DNA from: Paramarasmius palmivorus
Lineage: Eukaryota; Basidiomycota; Agaricomycetes; Agaricales; Marasmiaceae
Reading direction: 5' to 3'
NCBI GenBank assembly: GCA_037176845.1
Contig: JAYKXP010000303.1
Location: 1 to 31,952 of the forward strand
DNA: 31,952 nt
Made by a program: the position numbers and the translations under genes. Position 1 is the first letter of the stretch, and every line of letters begins with the position of its first letter. Shown here piece after piece: positions 31,166 to 31,952 of this stretch. The notes under the pieces are model-generated. The model made no database searches, was not told the origin of the DNA, and worked only from the letters and a program-made list of their open reading frames with translations.

Positions 31166-31952
31166 ACCTAACACCACTTTATCAGGGTAACTCAGACACC
31201 CCTGCCTGACGTAAGCCCAAGCCAACAACGTACGTGCGAACCTAAGGCAAAACCCCATTCGTTTCCATTCTACCAAGGGAGATGGAACGTCATTGAACGC
31301 TCCTTTGAACGAGACATCTCACCCAAGTGTTCTCGCTCCTTCGGCTTGGCGTTAGCACCTTTTCCAGCGTCGTATGGTGGCGGCAAACTTCGCACCGATG
31401 CCGAAGAACAAAGAAGACCGAAACAGCGAGAAGGGCTCGGCCGCATCGGGTACGGATTGAATAGGAACAGAGAGATCAAGATGAGTAGAGCGCAAAGAAG
31501 GTTTAGCTAATGAATTGGGCGCGTAGAGTATCACTTTCTGGTGCGTCAATCACAGATAATTGATCATCTACGTGGTGACGAATGTCCATCAACAGTTGCT
31601 ATCAGCATATGTCATGCAAAAAACAACTACGTCTTCCCTGAATTCATCGTGGTAGAAAGATCGAGCAGTTGAAGAGCAGAACCTCGAGGCGCTGATATCA
31701 CTCTGTGTCGGCGGAACAAACCAAGTTCTTGGAAAGTCAGCTACACGTACCATCTTGGTTCCCAATGAATTTCCATCGTACGTTCCCTGAACTCGATATC
31801 TTTGCTCAGAGTCATACTGCATTCCTCAAAATTTCAGGAGACGGAAGTCGAAACATTTTTTCGTCATAAGATCGCGGCGAACTTTCAGAGGTTGCGCATA
31901 AACCTCATCCTCTGGGTATACCCCCGATCATCCTTCGCATAGAAGCTCTATA
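31166..31952. other. Right edge, possible upstream exons of an unrecognised gene
   Basis: Minus-strand frames at 31352-31549 (LAKPSLRSTHLDLSVPIQSV...) and 31589-31822 (QRYRVQGTYDGNSLGTKM, followed by a GTACGT donor-like site) have protein-like composition but could not be joined. The window ends before a start is found. Confidence 0.3.

Noticed and set aside
1..31952. CRISPR array, operon, riboswitch or bacterial insertion sequence
   Set aside because: No regularly spaced repeats, no polycistronic layout, and pervasive spliceosomal introns mark this as fungal nuclear DNA.

Overview
The window is nuclear DNA of a filamentous basidiomycete, most likely an Agaricomycete; I cannot name the genus. 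Nearly every recognisable gene is cut by several GT...AG introns of about 45-70 bases. The families also fit mushroom-forming fungi: a secreted DyP-type peroxidase, a NACHT NTPase with the short MFSG-type N-terminus common in Agaricomycetes, a MYND-finger protein, an aquaglyceroporin, a seven-helix receptor-like membrane protein, and a tRNA-Gln with an intron.

Layout. 1-743 is mostly unassigned, with one open frame at the left edge. 744-2564 (minus) is an uncharacterised Agaricomycete protein with a degenerate kinase-like stretch. 2839-5034 (minus) is a complete DyP-type peroxidase with a signal peptide. 5035-7134 has no gene I can support. 7135-8182 (minus) is a glutathione S-transferase. 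8468-12350 (minus) is one NACHT gene that appears to be cut in two by a 1,038-bp terminal-inverted-repeat element (9663-10700), which itself carries a tRNA-like Pol III module. 12813-14376 (minus) is a seven-transmembrane protein whose 3' end holds two adjacent near-perfect palindromes. 15890-17363 (minus) is a decayed tandem copy of it, with stop codons, a frameshift and a 284-bp TA-flanked MITE. 18690-20498 (plus) holds two related small His-rich, Gly/Tyr-rich genes. 20837-23192 (plus) is a TPR-like plus MYND zinc-finger protein. 24477-24575 is tRNA-Gln(UUG). 25152-26660 (minus) is an aquaglyceroporin. From 26.7 kb to the end there are only small or uncertain coding pieces, including a possible membrane protein (28742-29232) and the 3' exons of an unrecognised gene (30820-31165).

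The genes do not form a biosynthetic or defence cluster. The DyP and GST could both serve oxidative or aromatic-compound metabolism, but they are ordinary neighbours. The most informative signals are about genome dynamics: a young DNA element that splits an NLR-like gene at a point where removing it, together with one copy of a 2-bp direct repeat, restores the frame exactly; a live/dead tandem receptor pair with its own MITE; and a palindromic 3' end on the live copy. Exon borders were read by eye and should be checked against RNA data.
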